A stretch of 64,000 bases of DNA, from assembly GCA_034190875.2 (NCBI GenBank), contig CM067343.1, positions 60,517,145 through 60,581,144 on the forward strand. Direction: 5' to 3'. Of the stretch, positions 62,801 to 64,000 are shown in pieces. The position numbers and the translations under genes are program-made. This DNA comes from Urechis unicinctus (Eukaryota > Annelida > Polychaeta > Xenopneusta > Urechidae). Each line of letters opens with the position of its first letter. Position 1 is the stretch's first letter. Under the pieces are notes generated by a model. That model did not search any database, was not told where the DNA came from, and worked only from the letters and a program-made list of their open reading frames with translations.

Positions 62801-64000
62801 ACTCACATAAGCCATATGTGTACAGGTGGTAGCTTTATCAAGAGCCTTCGTAAGGTGATTCAACATTTCCCAATTCAAGCAGTACACTTTGTTTTGCGAC
62901 GTTTTGCAACATATTAATCCTCTAAATGATGTAGGGAATGTAGCAAATGAAGATGCAGAAAGCTGACAGTACTTACCTTCGTTATCAAGATAAAGCGACG
63001 TTTTGTGGTCTTCATTATCCACAAACACAAGGAACGAAATATAAACTTGGCAAGAACTGTTAAGGGATATTGATCCCCCGGTAATCATAACACATACTGT
63101 GTGTGGCGATTTCGTCCCGATCGGAAGCCAGGGACATTGTATTATGTTGTAAAAAGATGAGTAAGAGAAACCTAGCAAGTAGTGTGGTAATTTGCACTGT
63201 TGAGAGCGTAGTGACTAAGGTTAATAAAATACAGCATACTATGATGGTTTGTATAAGGTGAGTTTTAAGAAGTCATTTGTCAGGGTGGTCAGGCACGAAT
63301 ATTGCTATCAATGACTGGCTGTTGAAATATATCATTTTATACTTGGAACACAACACTTGCGAAGAGTACGAATATAAAATTGATTCATCTATCCACGCCA
63401 ATGGTCTTTTCAACATTTTCTCAACTGACTCATACAGCATTCAATGAGTGACCTATGTAAACTACTTTATGATGGTACGTAGTTGCGTTGCCGCTTACCA
63501 ATGTGCTGGTATACAGTGGAACTTTCATGAACAAAGCCTTGTTTGTTTTGCTGATCTTGATTAGCCACTCCCCCAGATTGGCCATAAAACAATGGCGCAG
63601 CTGACAGCTACATGGACCGGCAATATGAGTTTGGTAGTTGCTTAGGTTCTTATGATTGATAACACTAGCAGTGCTATAAGAGTTTTTTCAACGATTGATT
63701 GGGATGTCATTAGTAACCTGTTACAAGATTTATTAATTCCGGTATCGGTGTTGGCTTTGACTGCAGAAAATAGACCAAATAAAGACAATCAATATAAACC
63801 GATCGGTAAATTGTGAATGATACCGTGCATCGATCTAATTTCAGCTACGAACAAATACCATTGTGTCTCATCTCCACATACTCGAGATCGGAATTTTCGC
63901 AGCAATCACAATCTTGCACGTGCCACTGAGAGACAAGCAGAGAATATTAGCAACATAGACAACACACTCAGGTAGTGCATCGCCATAAGATGATTATAAA
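59150..64000. repeat. IR-B right arm (partner 21,598-26,530, inverted)
   Basis: See the left arm. The homology reaches the last base of the window, so the true arm is longer than 4.85 kb. Frames 62,460-62,798 and 62,795-63,178 (minus) overlap by four bases; in the left arm both are interrupted. A GAAGGTAAGTACTGTC run, which would fit a 5' splice site, is identical in both arms, but coding on either side is not supported. Confidence 0.92.
59344..59876. repeat. Compound microsatellite (TC)n then (TA)n in IR-B right arm
   Basis: 59,344-59,570 is TC-rich; 59,571-59,876 is TA-rich with long pure runs near 59,800. It is the mirror equivalent of 26,024-26,415. Confidence 0.96.

Noticed and set aside
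1..64000. Inverted repeats as a foldback sequencing or amplification artefact
   Set aside because: Arms differ by many base substitutions and by large insertions found on one side only (Maverick with target duplication, LINE tail), which needs evolutionary time.

Overview
The window looks like a non-coding, repeat-dominated piece of an animal nuclear genome, probably an invertebrate. It is AT-rich and has no bacterial gene density. There are long (TA)n, (TC)n and mixed microsatellites, a decayed Maverick/Polinton DNA transposon, two fragments of CR1/L2-like LINEs, a possible LTR and a broken DUF1647-type type II membrane protein gene. I cannot name the species. No intact gene of recognisable family was found. 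Most short open frames are chance frames in AT-rich repeats.

The main architecture is large-scale duplication. An inverted repeat (IR-A) has its left arm at about 1-18,400 and its right arm at about 27,650-40,050. A possible continuation of the right arm lies at 57,860-58,000, beyond 17.8 kb with no partner in the left arm. A second inverted repeat (IR-B) pairs 21,600-26,530 with 59,150-64,000 and runs off the right edge; its left arm sits inside the spacer of IR-A. Direct duplications lie on top: 12,655-14,870 with 18,515-21,400, 11,097-11,600 with 11,786-12,255, and 32,290-33,000 with 33,005-33,610. The arms differ by many substitutions and small indels, so these are old paralogues, not assembly copies. 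Where paralogues lose alignment, a microsatellite often sits at the break.

Region by region: 1-1,754 is IR-A left arm. 1,761-7,227 is the Maverick/Polinton remnant, with imperfect terminal inverted repeats, a degraded 6-bp target duplication and an empty site in the right arm at 39,105-39,110. It carries tail-fibre-like and membrane structural gene remnants on the minus strand, and an integrase and a protein-primed family B DNA polymerase remnant on the plus strand. 7,234-21,400 is more left arm and direct repeats. 21,598-26,530 is the IR-B left arm. 27,650-40,050 is the IR-A right arm with local rearrangements and a LINE 3' end at 39,440-39,650. 40,050-57,860 is mostly unique sequence with a possible solo or 3' LTR (41,143-41,774) and a LINE 5' part (46,650-47,700, minus). 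57,970-58,803 (minus) holds the broken DUF1647-like gene. 59,150-64,000 is the IR-B right arm.

The Maverick genes once formed one replicating and packaging unit, but all are now broken. All pairings were found by eye, and boundaries are approximate to tens of bases unless stated.
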